NCBI GenBank assembly: GCA_026545765.1
Contig: CM048842.1
Coordinates: forward strand, 16,518,667-16,582,666
From: Plantago major
Lineage: Eukaryota > Streptophyta > Magnoliopsida > Lamiales > Plantaginaceae
Reading direction: 5' to 3'
Length of the DNA stretch: 64,000 nt
In this document: piece after piece, positions 22,533 through 35,460 of the stretch
How positions within the stretch are numbered: position 1 is the first letter of the stretch
Layout: the number at the start of each line of letters is the position of its first letter
Notes under the pieces: generated by a model
What the model saw: the letters and a program-made list of their open reading frames with translations, nothing else
Told to the model about the DNA's origin: nothing
Databases searched by the model: none
Made by a program: the position numbers and the translations under genes

Positions 22533-23636
22533 TGTTGGTCCAGATAACGGCAAAGTAAAAGACTAGAGGGGGGGTGAATAGTCTTTTAAAACTTTTGTCG
22601 ATAAAAACTATTTCTCATATATCTGTGTAGATATCTGATACTTAGATTCAGAGCGCGGAAGACTTAAGATAGATAAGTGCAGAAACAGTTAAAGTGTGTG
22701 TGTGTGTGTGTGTTGGTGAAAAGTAAGTACAGAGAAGTAAATAACACATCAAGTATAGTGGTATCTGGAGGTGGCGTAATCCTCCAACTAATCCACTTCG
22801 GTCTTCCAAAGACCTAGAATTCACTAGAATAGATAATTGAGGTCACCTTACAAAAATCCTATTCTAAGATTCCTTAAACAAATGGTTCCCAACCAAATGT
22901 TCCCCCTGAGTTGTTCCCCGGCTTTCACAGCCAAGTACTTCCTGTACTCAGAAACCTTTTTGAGCTATTCCCTAGCTTCCCAAGCTAAGTACTTCATGTG
23001 CTCAATAACCTTGGAGTTATTCCTTAGTTTCTCAAACTAAGTACTTCACATACTCACGCCAGGATGGTGTTGGTTTTGGTTTGAGTTGTCGGATGAGCTT
23101 CTTTAATAAATTTTCGCTAATCAAATAGCTCGTGAATCAAGTATACTTAATACACTTTTCAATGTATGGTATCTTGTTCTTTTCTTGACCAAGTCTTAGA
23201 TAAATGTTCAAGAGAATGAATCTCGGATACTTGATCTTTCAATTCAACTCTTTCACGGATAGCGATTGCTTGTTTAGGATCGTGACACTTAGAACTTTAG
23301 TGCTACTTAAGACCCGAGCTTTGGTCGCAATGTAAAGCTTTGAGGATAAGTAGTTTGCTTGAGAGAATATGTTGTTCAAATGTTTATGGAGTTCAAGGTA
23401 TCTTCTCAAGTAGTCTAAGTATTGATATTTATAGATGAATTTGAATGTCGTTGAATAGTATCCGTTAGCTCAAATTCAAACTATTGATATCTGTGTATAA
23501 TCTTTGATAGGTTTGTCTTCTTCTTGAAGGTACCTTTGCTTTTATTCAGCATCTCTCTGCATTAAATGCATTGTCAGTACTTTGTCTGTAGTGCAACGGA
23601 ACTATGCTCGATGTCGAGACTAGTATTATCTGATTA
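22533..23636 (-). repeat. 3' LTR of element A, distal part
   Basis: Begins TGTTGGTCCAGATAACGG (plus-strand reading) and matches the 5' LTR of A (60,351 onward), including a GTGTGTG run and the phrase GTGGTATCTGGAGGTGGCG. At TCTGATT it is interrupted by element B; the remainder is at 39,520-40,040. Confidence 0.9.
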
Positions 23637-25318
23637 CATTGGTCCAGATAACGGCAAAGTAAAAGACTAGAGGGGGTGAATAGTCTTTTAAAACTTTTGT
23701 CGATAACAAATATTTCTCGATATCTCAATAGATATCCGATACTTAGAATCGAAAAGGAAGACTTAATAAAGATAAGTGTAAATGCAGTTAATAAGTGTGT
23801 GTGTGTTCAAGTATAAATACGTAAACGTAAATGACACAGCAAGTATAGTGGTATCTGGAGGTGGCGTAATCCTCCAACTAATCCACTTCGGTCTATCAGA
23901 GACCTAGAATTCACTAGAACAAATAATTGAGATTTCCTTACAATAATCCTATTCTAAGATTCTTAAACAATTGGTTCCCAACCAAATGTTCCCCCTGAGT
24001 TGTTCCCTGGCTTTCACACCAAGTACTTCTGTACTCGAAACCTTTGAGTTATTCCTAGCTTCCCAAGCTAAGTACTTCCTATACTCAATAACCTTGAGTT
24101 ATTCCTCGCTTCCCAAATCAAGTACTTCCTATACTCCGGTAACCTTGGAGTTATTCCCTGATTTTTCAAACTAAGTACTTCCTATACTCCACGCCAGTTA
24201 TGGTGTTGGTTTAGGTTTGAGTTGTCAGATGAGCGTCTTAATAACTTTTCAGTTAATCAGATAGCTCTGTGAACTAAGTTACTTAATACACTTTACAACA
24301 GTATGGTATCTTGTTCGATTTTATCGACCTAAGTCTTATGATATCTGCTCAAGAGAATGAATCTCGATAGTTGATCTTTTGATTCAACTCCTTCACGATA
24401 GCTTTGCTTGTTTAGGATCAGGACACTTAGAACTTCAGTGTTTACTCAAGATCAAAAGCTTTAGTCGCAACAGAAAGCTTTGATAATAAGTAAGTTGCTT
24501 TGAGAGAGTAAGATAATCAGATATCGTATGCAGTTCAAGGTCTTGTGTTCTAAGTTGTGTGTATCTCTCAAGCTGTCTAAGTGTTGATATTTATAGATGA
24601 ATTTGAGTGCCGTTTGAATAGTATCCGTTAGGCTCAAATTCAAACTATCGATATCTGTGTATAGTACTGTAGCAGGTTTTGTCTTCTTCTCGCCGCTGTT
24701 TTTTTATTCAGACATCTCTGTCCGTGCATTAAATGCATTGTACTATACTATTTGTCCTGTAGTGTCAACGGAACTATACTTTGTATCAGAGACTAGTGTT
24801 ATCTGATTCTTTGCACGTCCTTATCTTCATTCTTCAGATACCACTTGTATTTATTGAAACAACTTTGTTTGCAATATATATTTCTCTTTCAGAAACGTGG
24901 TTAACGCTCAAGGTATCTGAGAATAGATATCTGTGGACACTTTCCTTGTTTTCAAATGTGTATCTTATTTCTCAGATATCTCTTGTGACACAGTTTGTTT
25001 GAAACTTTTCGTGTCTACAAGATATCTGGCTAAGATATCTGAAAATGATTCGAATCTTGTGCGCTTTTCTTCAAGTCTTCAATTGTTGTTGAGCTTTCTG
25101 CTTGGATGTCTTCTTCTTGGTCTTCTCTTCATAAAACAAAAATTACATTTCGAGACCTAACATCCTATACAAGATTAGCTAGACTATCATACTTAGAGGG
25201 TTTCCTCTTTTACAATGTTCAAGTGAACCAAGAGTACTAATCACCTTTCTGAGACTAAGATAAGTCATCATGTTGCTGAACAAAATCTAAACAGATATTC
25301 TTAACAAAATATCTAACA
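23637..25318 (-). repeat. 3' LTR of element B (1,682 bp)
   Basis: Pairs with 37,831-39,519. It ends (plus-strand reading) AAATATCTAACA next to the polypurine tract. It contains the TATA box (ATATTTATAGATG in plus reading, near 24,587-24,599), AGTACTTC repeats and several GATATC-centred palindromes. Confidence 0.9.
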
Positions 25319-25704
25319 AATTTCCCCCATTTTGATCAATCAACGATGACTATCTTCCCTATTACAAATCTGGATGAGGAAACAATCCACTACTTAATCA
25401 TTTCTTAAGATCTTTCAAATCATATAATTAAGTGCAGAAAGTAGACATCAACCAAATCACAAGGTGTGATCTTTGCTGACAAGTTATCTTTTATAGAATA
25501 CTATCTGAGAGTAAGTTCTTCAGATAAGTCGCAACTAAAGATTACAGATAACTTTAACACATGATACAGTTAAGCTCAGTCAGCAAAAATACAAAAACTA
25601 CATAGTAAATTAGGACAACAGGAGTAACCAAGCTCTAAGTAAACATCCTAATAGACTAGTCTTCAAGTCTTCAATCTTCAAGTCTTCAATAGTATTTCTA
25701 TGGA
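25319..25704 (-). other. 3' untranslated stretch and polypurine tract of B
   Basis: Minus-strand AAAATGGGGGAAATT (about 25,319-25,333) directly before the LTR, preceded by about 370 bp of noncoding sequence shared with A and C. Confidence 0.85.
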
Positions 25705-28700
25705 TCAGTCTGCAAATTTCCTATCTCCAAACCTTTTGATGTCATCAGAATAGTCATAGAGAAGAGTTCTGACAAGCATCTCTGTGTCTCTGGCAAATCC
25801 ACAGACCTGTTTGTAGGTTTTGGTAGGATTTTTCTTGGCAAAATGCTTGACCCATAGGTATTTTCCCCACTTCCAGGCATGCTCTATTCTGATATCTGAA
25901 AGCTTGAAGTATTCGTAGATAATCTTCAGATATCTGATGTCACCCTTGTATTGATCTTCTGTCAGATAGAACGACTCATAGGGTTCCACAGCAAGTCTTG
26001 GTCTTGTGCTCCTCGTGATATTCAGAATTTTGTGCACATCATCTGGCTTTCCATATGGACAATCATCAGAGAGGTCCTTCTTCATGGCTTCAGTTCTCTT
26101 GACAACTTCAAAATCCAACCATGCTTTGATGTGATTGGTGTTGATCAAGGTAGGTTTGTTCTTTCTCCATGCCATAAGTTGTTTAAGGATTGGTTCTGGA
26201 AATCTTGAATTTACCAATAGATGCTTAAGTTCCAGAATCCAATAGCATTTTTCTGATTGATGCACCTGTAGACAGAGGAATCATTGTCATACTTCACATA
26301 CTCAATTTTGGCTTCTTCTGGCCTGAGTGGAAGTTGACTTTGTCTTTGCTCAGCTCTCAGTCTGTTCCTTTTCTGTCTTGAATTCTCTTTGGGGTTGTTG
26401 CTTGAAGAACCACCACCCTGGATAGACTTGGTATTTCCAGAGGTGTTTTGGCTGCTAGGGGCTTTGCAGCTATGGGCTCAGTTAGGCTTTCAATTTTCCT
26501 TTTTCTGTGAAGAGGAGCTTCATCTTCATCAGTCTCTTCATCATCATCAAGATCAATTCTTGTGAGATCTTTGCAGCCTTCTTCATTGCCCTGGGACTTG
26601 ATTTGACCTTCTTCTTCTTCTTCAGAAGATTCATCAATCCCTCTGACTTGTCTTCTCCTTGGAGCCTTGGTACTCCTTGGAGGTTTCTGTGCCATGGCCC
26701 TTGTTACCATTTTGGTTCCTTCAGTAGGTCTCTGGGAAGCAGCTTGTCTTGAGGAGGGTTCATTGATTCTGAGTGGTGGCTGGGAAGTTTTTCTTCTTCC
26801 TTTCTGAGCCGCACCAGCTCCAGATTTCTTCTTGATTTCATCTCCTTCTTCCCATTCCCCCAGACTTTGAGGTCCAGATTTGTACTTTCTTTCCCCTTAG
26901 TCATTGTTGGTCATCGTCTCATAAAGGAATCTGAGAGAGAGTCAAAATGCCCTTGTAAATAGTTGTAGGCAGTGACCAACTTCTGAAGTTCGGCTTTGAG
27001 CTCCTGATTTTGCTTGATAAGTCCATTGTCCTTATCAGTGAGCTCTGCCAATGGGCCTAGGATGGCATCTGCTTTCCAAAGATGTAACTTGCCTCTTGAA
27101 AAGCTTTTTCACTAAAGACACATCATCGCCCCTTATCATTCCCGGATCTTTCCGAGCAATGACCATGCTAGTTGTTCTCGAGTGATGAGCTCAAAGGAAT
27201 TTTCTCATTTCGTAGGGATCGAGGCAATTACTTCCTTGTTCTGTGAAGACATCTCCTTATTCAGAGTAGCCAGTACTTGGTACCTGCTCATGTATTCATG
27301 GGAGTGGACGTTTGGCAGTTTGTTGAAGATTGTAGGAGCAATCAACTTTCTTTTCAAGTGAGAAACCGCTAGATGTTCATGGCGGTGCTCTGCCAAAGTC
27401 TTGTCTTCTTCATCATCTGAGTGATTAGCCCAGTGATCTTCATCCTCTTGGACATTTACATCGATCGTATCAAGTCCAGCAACCATCTCAGAGATTGGTT
27501 TCTTTCCTTTCTGGGAGGAGGATGGTACTTCTTTCGAAGATGATGCAGCCTTAGCATCATGCTTGACTTCAGATACTTCTTCAGTATCGAGTTCTTTGGT
27601 GATCTCTTGTACAGCGTCTCGTAGCTCTTTAACCTCAGAGTAAGCAATCATTTCTTCTAAGTATAGATCTTGTAGTTGATCAATCTTATCTCTGGATTTA
27701 GCTATTTGATCTTCCAGTTGAAGATGGAGCTGTTGTTCTTCTTCCAACAGTTGTCTGAGTTGAGCACTTCTGGTCTGAGTGTTTAATATTTTCTGATTGG
27801 TTTCCTCAGAGAGCTCAACTACTTGTTCAGTAGTAACTGCGTGTTGGTTAGAAGATGGATGAGTAGATTTCTGAGGTGATGAAGATGGAGATTTCTGTGA
27901 AGTCTTCTCAGTTTGCTTTTCAGCGGCTGAGGCATTGTTTCTCTGTGAAATTCCTCCGGTCCCTGGTGCAGGGGCATCATCATCCTTTTTGTCATTATCA
28001 TCCTTTTGGTGATGGTCAGTGGGAGGTTCATCAAAGTAATTTTCATTCATTTCTTCCTCCTCATCATCTTCAGATACAAGATTGATCACTTCCGGGATAG
28101 TGATCTTCTGCCCATTAACTTCTTCTTGTTCAGAAGGTATGAATTGCAGAGTCTGGGGCAGGACTGGCTTGAATGCCATCTGTAATCTTGTCTGACCATC
28201 TGCCTGTTCAAAGGCATGTATCAAACTATGCACTACTCGAAAAGTCCTTGTGTAGTAGAGTCGAATCAGATATTGTTCTCAGAGGGAACATTGCTTGGAC
28301 ATATGTTTCCAGGTCAAGAGCTCGTGCTCATCTGGTTGGTTGATCAGTGATTCTCAATATTTCAGAGAGATCAGAGCACCTTAACTTCTGTCATTTCTTG
28401 AAGCATTGAATATGCTTTGGCAAGGTGTGAGCTTTAAAGAAGTGAAGTATGTCCCTTGTTTCTTCAATGGGAACCTGCTTTGCATCTGTTTGAGCCTGAA
28501 AGAAAGAGTTTTGAGTGAGTTTCAAAACTTTTGTAGATATCTGAGTAGAAGTGTAGTTTAGTTTCTGAGTTACCTGAGTATGAACATCAGGCTCAGATAC
28601 TTGTTCTACTGAGACGATTGGTGTCTCAGATATCTTGTTGTGAGGTGGAGACTTGGAAGTCTGGTCCTCATCAACCTTTCTTTCTTGAACCTGAGATAAA

Positions 28701-31283
28701 TACAATACTTAGGAAATAGTTTGAAAGAATCTATGCATAAATATGCTTTTAATGAATTCTGATTTGAGCTACTTACTTCCTCATCAGGAAGCTCAGATTC
28801 ATTTTTCTCAGAAACTTGTGCAGTTTCTGGTGTTCTTTCGAGTGATGTTGCCTTAGGGACTTCATCAATTTCCATTGATGCAGGGGAAGTCGCAATTTTA
28901 TCCCCTTGCATTTCTACTTCTGAAATAGCCTGTAAGTAGAAAGTATTGAATATTAGAAGAGATAAAAGATAACCCAGGATGAAGAATACTTGTCACTTGA
29001 TTGTCATATACCTTCAAGTTTGAAGGCTCAGTGATGTGTTCTTCAGAAACCTTGTTGGTTTCTGTGTTTGTCTCTAGCATTTCTGCCTTATCTTCTTCCA
29101 TCTCAGTTGGAGCCTGTTAGAAACATTTATCATGAATGAGCATACAAACATTTTTACTGAAAAGTTAGTTCTCTTTAAGAATCATTTACCTGTGGCACAG
29201 GCTCAGATTTCTCAAGAGTTGAGGTTGAAGGAACCTCTTTTTCAGTATCTGAGGTAAGCTTCTCAGCTTCCACTTGTTTCTGCGTTTCTAACTCAGCCTG
29301 TAACAAAGAAATTCTTATAAGGTAACAAGGTTTATAAGTATAAAATTTTTCACAAGGTAAGAGTTAAACCAGTCATTTACCCGAGCAGTTTCAGGCTGAT
29401 TGGTCTCTGGAACTTGTGACCTTTCTATACATTGGTCGTCTTGTCCCAGTGTAGTTTCTTTGTTTGAAGTTTCTGGTACTTCACACCTTTCTTGAGTATG
29501 CAACTCAGTTGCCTCCCCTGGTTGATCATTTTGAGTAGATGTCTCAGTTTGATCCCTCTCATTGAGTTGGGGAACCTGCTCAATTACAGGATTTTCTTCA
29601 AAGATAATCTTATTGCTAGTAATTCAAAATGGAGTTCACTTACCATTTCATCAACCACTTGTGGTTGTTGTGGTTGTTGTGTTTGTGGTTGTTGTGGTTG
29701 TCTGGAAGTAGAAGATTGATCAGTAGAATGTTCTTCCAAATTTTTAGATGTGGCGTTTCCATCAGCATCTGCCAGCACTAAAATACCACTCATCAGGGCT
29801 TTGTGAAGTTGTGCAAGAGAGTCATTCCCTGATGTTGTGTTTGCACCAACAACCTTTGCTATAGGTTCAGCAACCTGTGGTGTAGGTTCTTCTTCAGATA
29901 CCTTATCACCAGTTACTTTTTCAGTAACCTTAGCCCTCTTTGTTCTTTCTAGGACTTGAGAGATGACTAGTTCATCATCTTCATCGTCAGAGCTCTCATC
30001 AGCATTGGGAACTGATTGGTCCATTACTCCTGCGGTTTCTGCAGATGGGGCTTGGTGCTTTTCACCATTCTTGGCAGCATTTATGAGTTCATCAGCAAGG
30101 CTTTCTGCATTAGTCGCAACATTTCTGAAAGTACTTTCTCTTGCTGAGTCTACTTGTTCAGTAGTTGATAACTCTTTTGCAGCATTGATGAGTTCATCTG
30201 CCATTATCAGTTCATCGGCAATGCCTGCAGATATCTGAGAATTGACAACCTCTTTGGGTGTGTCTTCTGATTTGCCAGCAGACTTCTTTCTTGAAGTTCT
30301 GGGCTTCTTGGTCGACCTTTTCTTCAGATATCTTTTCAGATTTTCTCTTCTTAGGACCTTTCTGAGACCCAGTAACCTTTTTCATCAGATTTGTATACTC
30401 ATACTTGTAGAGTAAGTTACCGTTATTTCAAATTGCCTCTCCGAGCTCAATGCCAAGCTTTTCCAGAAGTAGCATATCTTCGACCATAACTCATCGCGGG
30501 CCTTTGGCTCAGCTAGTCCTTTAACAATCTTAGGCTCAAGCCTTGAATCTTCTTCACAAATTTCATGAAGGCGCATTTTCCTAGTTGAAAGGGTTTTCCA
30601 AATTTTGTCTTGTTGATTCAGCAAGAACATCATGATCCATCGTTTCGCTTATCCGTCAACACCTCCTTGTAGACCATCAAAGCATCTGTGAAGAATGCAA
30701 GCCAGTACATCCCAGTGAACCAACAGATGTCTGGTTCGGATGTCAGCAAGCTTGAACTCAGTGGGTGTATCTGATTTTTCAAGATCACACACGTCACTGT
30801 AAAGTTCTTTAACACCTTCAAGGAGTTCATCATCCTTGGTGTTTATTTCAAAATCCTTTCCAAGATTTTGAACCTCAAACAACTTACAGAAAGTTGTCAA
30901 GTCCAGAAGGATTTCCTTTCCTTGGACTGAGGTTTTGATAGACACTATTTCAAAGGTTTCGTAAACACAGAAATAATCCTGGAGTTGTTGTAAAATTCCA
31001 ACACATCGAGTGATGAATTTCCACTGGCGGCGGATAGAAAACCCTTGATTTGTGCCTTTTCAAGCATGTCAAGAACCAATTTTCTGTCAGTTTGGTTTTC
31101 TATTGCAGCAGTGAGGTATTCCTCAACCATGGCACCACCCCAAATCATTCTGTGACTTGAAGTCCAATGGTCCGGATTAAAAACTCCTACCAGTCGATTG
31201 TTAACAATAACCAACTCTGGTGCTTGCTTTTCAGCATCAAAGGAGGATTGGGATTTCTGTGTCGAAGTGTTCTTGGAGGCCAT
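25705..31283 (-). pseudogene. Extra gene in env position, element B
   Basis: A sense-strand gene downstream of pol, from MASKNTSTQKSQ at 31,283 to FGDRKFAD at 25,705. Order: N-terminal domain (FNPDHWTSSHRMIWGGAMVE, DVLACILHRCFDGLQGG), a basic nuclear-signal-like block (near 30,260-30,380), Ser/Glu-rich repeats, a central block with five GT...AG intervals (28,496-29,380), coiled coils (QLRQLLEEEQQLHLQLEDQI near 27,700), a Glu-rich tract, and a conserved C-domain (YLTEDQYKGDIRYLKIIYEYF, HAWKWGKYLWVKHF). The N-domain resembles retroelement-linked plant hypothetical proteins. No signal peptide or membrane anchor is visible, so it does not look like a fusion glycoprotein. Function unknown. Several breaks besides the candidate introns. 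Confidence 0.8.
28496..29380 (-). other. Run of five candidate short introns in the extra gene of B
   Basis: On the minus strand five intervals begin GT and end AG after a pyrimidine-rich stretch: 29,298-29,380 (83 bp), 29,114-29,189 (76), 28,930-29,011 (82), 28,691-28,776 (86) and 28,496-28,573 (78). Donors include GTAAATGA, GTATATGA and GTAAGTAG; acceptors include TTTGTTACAG, TTTCTAACAG and TTTCTTTCAG. The four exons between them are 108, 102, 153 and 117 bp, all multiples of three, and encode acidic modules with VSE and SEP words. Element A shows matching intervals (about 43,240-44,110). Confidence 0.7.
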
Positions 31284-31470
31284 CTCTTTATATAGTGTAG
31301 AGAATTGAAATTGGTGTTTGAAAGAGATGTGATTCAGTGATTCTTTTCAGAAAAACTTAATCTGATTTGCAGAGATTGTAGAGGGTTTGTAGAGAATCAA
31401 GAGAGAATTTGCTATTTTTGTGCAAGATGAAATTTCGGATTAGGCAAAAGTGATTTCATTTGCCAAAATC

Positions 31471-31482
31471 CTATATATATAG
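31471..31482 (-). promoter_or_regulatory. TATA box before the extra gene of B
   Basis: CTATATATATAG lies 188 bp before the extra-gene start, in the spacer after pol. Element A has the same word at 46,208-46,219, at the same distance from its start. It suggests an internal promoter separate from the LTR. Confidence 0.6.
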
Positions 31483-32015
31483 CAGTTGAATCCCAACAGA
31501 CAAATACATACAAATTGATTTTGTGTGTACATATCTGTGATTTGCAAACAAGCGTAAGCAAAAGCTAGTTCGGCATTAAATGCTTAGTGGGCCATGTCTG
31601 AATTTCAACAGTCCACTATTTACTGTGAATCAATTTCCACCGTACAGATCAATCGCTTAACTTCATTGAGGGTCACCATTGCATCTTCAGCAATGATCAC
31701 AATCAGCAAGTGTAATTGTGCCCATTTAATGAGTTTTGGCGACTTGCTATCTGAATCACAATTCTGTATGAGCAAGGACACTGTTCGCATCTGAATCTGT
31801 CTTATACTTAGTTTTTTTCCAAGTTTTTCATCAAGATAGAAATAATGCGAGTTTCAAGAGAGTATTTGACTGCAGATAGTTATACTATTCTCTTTTGTGT
31901 TCCCCGTTTATAAAATGATTCAGATATCTGAGTTCCCTCTCAGAGATCTTAAGCTATCTTTTTGCTTTTTACCCTTTTTGACTTCTGGATTCTGCCCGCA
32001 TTTCTCTTTTCTCTT

Positions 32016-32104
32016 TTCTGGATACCCGTTCCAGATACCTCTTTTCTCTTTTCTGGATACCCGTTCCAGATACCTCTTCTCTGGATGCCCGTTCCAGATT
32101 TCTG
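32016..32104. repeat. Short tandem repeat just after pol in B
   Basis: Three copies of CTGGATRCCCGTTCCAGAT separated by CTCTTTTCT-like spacers, starting near 32,019, 32,055 and 32,083. Each unit is an inverted repeat (CTGGA...TCCAG). A more decayed version lies at about 46,725-46,810 in A. Confidence 0.75.
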
Positions 32105-32111
32105 AACTCTT

Positions 32112-35100
32112 TCAGTTCATTGGTAGTTCCATTAGTCCAAGACTATGTCTTAAGGCTAAGAATCTACTTTCTTGTAGTGGCTTAGTGAAAATATCTGCAA
32201 GTTGGTCTTCAGTGCCAATCTTGAGTATCTCTATATTGCCTTTTTTCAACATGGTCTCTGATGAAGTGATGTCTAACATCAATGTGCTTTGTTCTGGCAT
32301 GAAATTTAGGATTCTGTGTAATCTCAATAGCACTTGTGTTGTCACAGAAAATGGGAGTTTTCTTCTCATCGAGTCCATAGTCTTTTAGTTGTTATTGTAT
32401 CCACAGAATTTGTGTTGCATAACAACCAAAGAAGAATATATTCAAAGCCTGTGGTAGAAGTCGCAATTGAGTTTTGCTTCTTGCTAAACCATGAGATAAG
32501 TCTAGTGCCCGTAAACCCACAAGTTCTGAGGTGCTTTTCCTATCAAGCAATGATCCAAGATCCGAGTACCCCCAATTAAACTCAATCCACTTTCTTTAGG
32601 ATACCACAATCCTACATCTACTGTACCCTTCACATACCTTAATATTTTCATAGCAATGTTGTAGTGTGTTTGCATTGGATTTGTCTGAAATCTAGCACAT
32701 ACTCCAACGGCATATTGAATATCAGGTCTACTTGCAGTGAGGTAAAGTAGTGAACCTATCAATTTCCTATACTTATGTTCTTCAACACTCTTGTGCGATT
32801 CAAGATAGGTCATTTTGGTTCCAATGCTCATAGGTATCTTAGCATTCTTTCGTAAGGCTTAAGATTGAATTTTGTGAACATGTTTTGCATACTTTGTTTG
32901 ACTAATGAATATTCCATCATTGAGTTGCTTGACTTGCAATCCTAGGAAATAATTCATTTCTCCCATCATGCTCATCTCAAACTTGCTTTTCATGAGATTT
33001 GCAAAGTCATTACAAAGTTGCTTGTCCTTAGATCCAAATATGATGTCATCAACATATACTTGAACTAAGAGTAGTTTCCCATCATGATTTAAGGTAAATA
33101 AAGTTTTATCAACTTCACCTTTCTTGAAACCACTTTCCAGAAGGTATTTGGCCAAAGTGTCATACCATGCTCTTGGAGCCTGTTTCAGTCCATACAGAGC
33201 TTTCTGTAGTTTATAGACCATTCTACTTTCTGAGGAAACTTCAAAGCCAGGTGGTTGCTCAACATAAACTTCTTCTGCAAGTTCACCGTTTAGGAATGCA
33301 CTTTTGACATCCATCTGATAAACTTTGAAATCTTTATGAGTCAGAAGGCTAGAAAGAGTCTTATTGCATCCAATCTGCAACTGCATATGACTCATCAAAA
33401 TCTAAGCCTTCAGTCTGAGTAAATCCCTTGGCAACCAATCTTGCTTTTTTTCTGGTTATTTCACCAGATTCATTCATCTTGTTTCTGAAAACCCATTTAG
33501 TTCCAATCACAGATATTCCTTCTATAAATGGAACTAGTTTCCAGACTTTGTTTCTCTCAAATTGATCCAACTCTTCTTGCATTGCAGAGATCCAGTCTTG
33601 GTCTCCTAATGCTTCTTCTATATTTTTAGGTTCAATATTCGAGATGAAACATCCAAAGAGAGAGTTAGCATTTTCAGCTATTGCTCTCCTAGTCCTAACA
33701 CCCTGATTAATTGGTCCAATTATATCCTTTGTAGGATGATCTTTGATCCATTTTATCATAGGTTTAGTGCTAGTAGGATCAATATCCAGGTGATCTGAAT
33801 GTGAATCACTAAGATTTTGATTTGATACTTTTTCAGTATCTGAGATATCTGACATATGGGAAATGTCATGGATATCTGACACTTTTTCAGTGTTAGAGAT
33901 ATCTGAGACATGCATTTCAGCATTCTTATTTTCAAATACCTTTTCATGATGAAGGTTCTGAGTAACCTGTTCCATTTCTGGAAAACTCATAAGAAATTCC
34001 TCATCATGTTTGTGAGTCATCTTGTTGTTACTAGGCTTTTCAAGCTTTTCTACATCAGAGTCATCCTCACTTTCCATAATGATGTTTTTCCTTTCTGAGG
34101 ATTCTTCTTTAGGATCCCTCAGTAATAGTTCTTTGAACCTTTCTGAGAGTTCATCAATAGGAGGTGTTTCCTTACTTCCTTCATAGAATACAACATGAAC
34201 TGATTCTTCAATTTTCTTTGTTCTTTTGTTGTAAACTCTGTAAGCTTTGCTGTTTGTGGAATAGCCAAGAAAAACACCTTCATCTGCCTTTGGTTGAAAT
34301 GTTCTCAGATAATCTTTCCCATTGTTTAGAACAAAACATCTACAACCAAATACTCTCTGATGTTTGATATTAAGGGGTCTACCAACCAAGATTCATAGGG
34401 GGTCCTGTCATGGTGTTTGTTTATCAAGCATCTGTTCTGAGTGTAGCAGGCTGTGTTTACAGCTTCAACCCAATAAATTTCACTTATCTCAGTGTCAGCT
34501 AGCATTGTCCTTGCAGCTTCTTTAAGGGTTCTGTTTTTCCTTTCTGCAACACCATTTTGTTGAGGTGTTCTTACAGAGGAAAGTTGGTGTTGTATACCTT
34601 TGCAGGTACAAAACTCCTTTATGTACTGGTTGACAAACTCAGTACCATGGTATGTTCTGATTGCAGATACCTTGTCATTTTTCATGACTTCAAGCTTTTT
34701 CAGCAGGTTTGGTATCTCCACCCTGGCATCAGATTTGTGTTTCAGAAAGACAACCCAAATGAATCTTGAGAAGTCATCTACAACAACCAGACCATACTTC
34801 TTTCCCGCATAACTAGTTACAGATGATTCAAATAGATCCATGTGTAAAAGCTGCAGTGGTCTAACACAAGAGTGTCTGATTTTGGACTTGAAAGAGATCT
34901 TAGATTGTTTCCCCATCTAACAGGCAGAACAGATACCATCCTTTCTGAAAGATGTTCTGGGAAGACCAACCACTAACTCTTTCTTGGCAAGTCTATTCAG
35001 AGTTTTGAAGTTCAAGTGACTCATTCTTTTGTGCCATAACCAGTGCTCTTCTGTGTGACCAGATTGACTCACCATGAGACATTCTTCGATTGTGGCGATG

Positions 35101-35460
35101 CCCAATCAAGAACATAAAGCGCCTTTCCGACCAACTAAGAGGTATGCTTTGACTCATTGTCAATTAGTTTGCGATATTTAGCTTTGAATTTTATAGTAAA
35201 ACCCTTGTGCATAAACTGGCTCATGCTAAATAGATTGTATTTCAAATCCTTAACATGTAATACGTCGCTGATTGTTAAAGTTCCCAATTTGACGTTGCCA
35301 AATCCCGAGAGGATTTAGTTCTCCTCCAAAGAAATCGATATCCGTCCAGTGTTGCAAGCTTTGTAATCAACCAGATTTGCTTTGTCTCCTGTCATTTGCT
35401 TTCCGCATCCACTATCAAATAGCCATTGTGCTTTAGTCCAGGAAGCATTCTGTCAGGTTT
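32112..35460 (-). pseudogene. pol: pol of element B: protease, integrase, reverse transcriptase, RNase H
   Basis: In sense order: a protease region with an FDSGC-type active site (about 35,380-35,450); integrase zinc-binding part (EEHWLWHKRMSHLNFKTLNR) and core with LHMDLFESS, TYHGTEFVN and PQQNGVAERKNRTL; Copia reverse transcriptase with [36 protein letters not shown] and the catalytic YVDD ([12 protein letters not shown]); the segment [19 protein letters not shown] typical of the SIRE lineage; and RNase H ending LGLMELPMN at 32,112. Together these would copy RNA to DNA and insert it. A fossil with about ten breaks across gag-pol. Confidence 0.88.
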
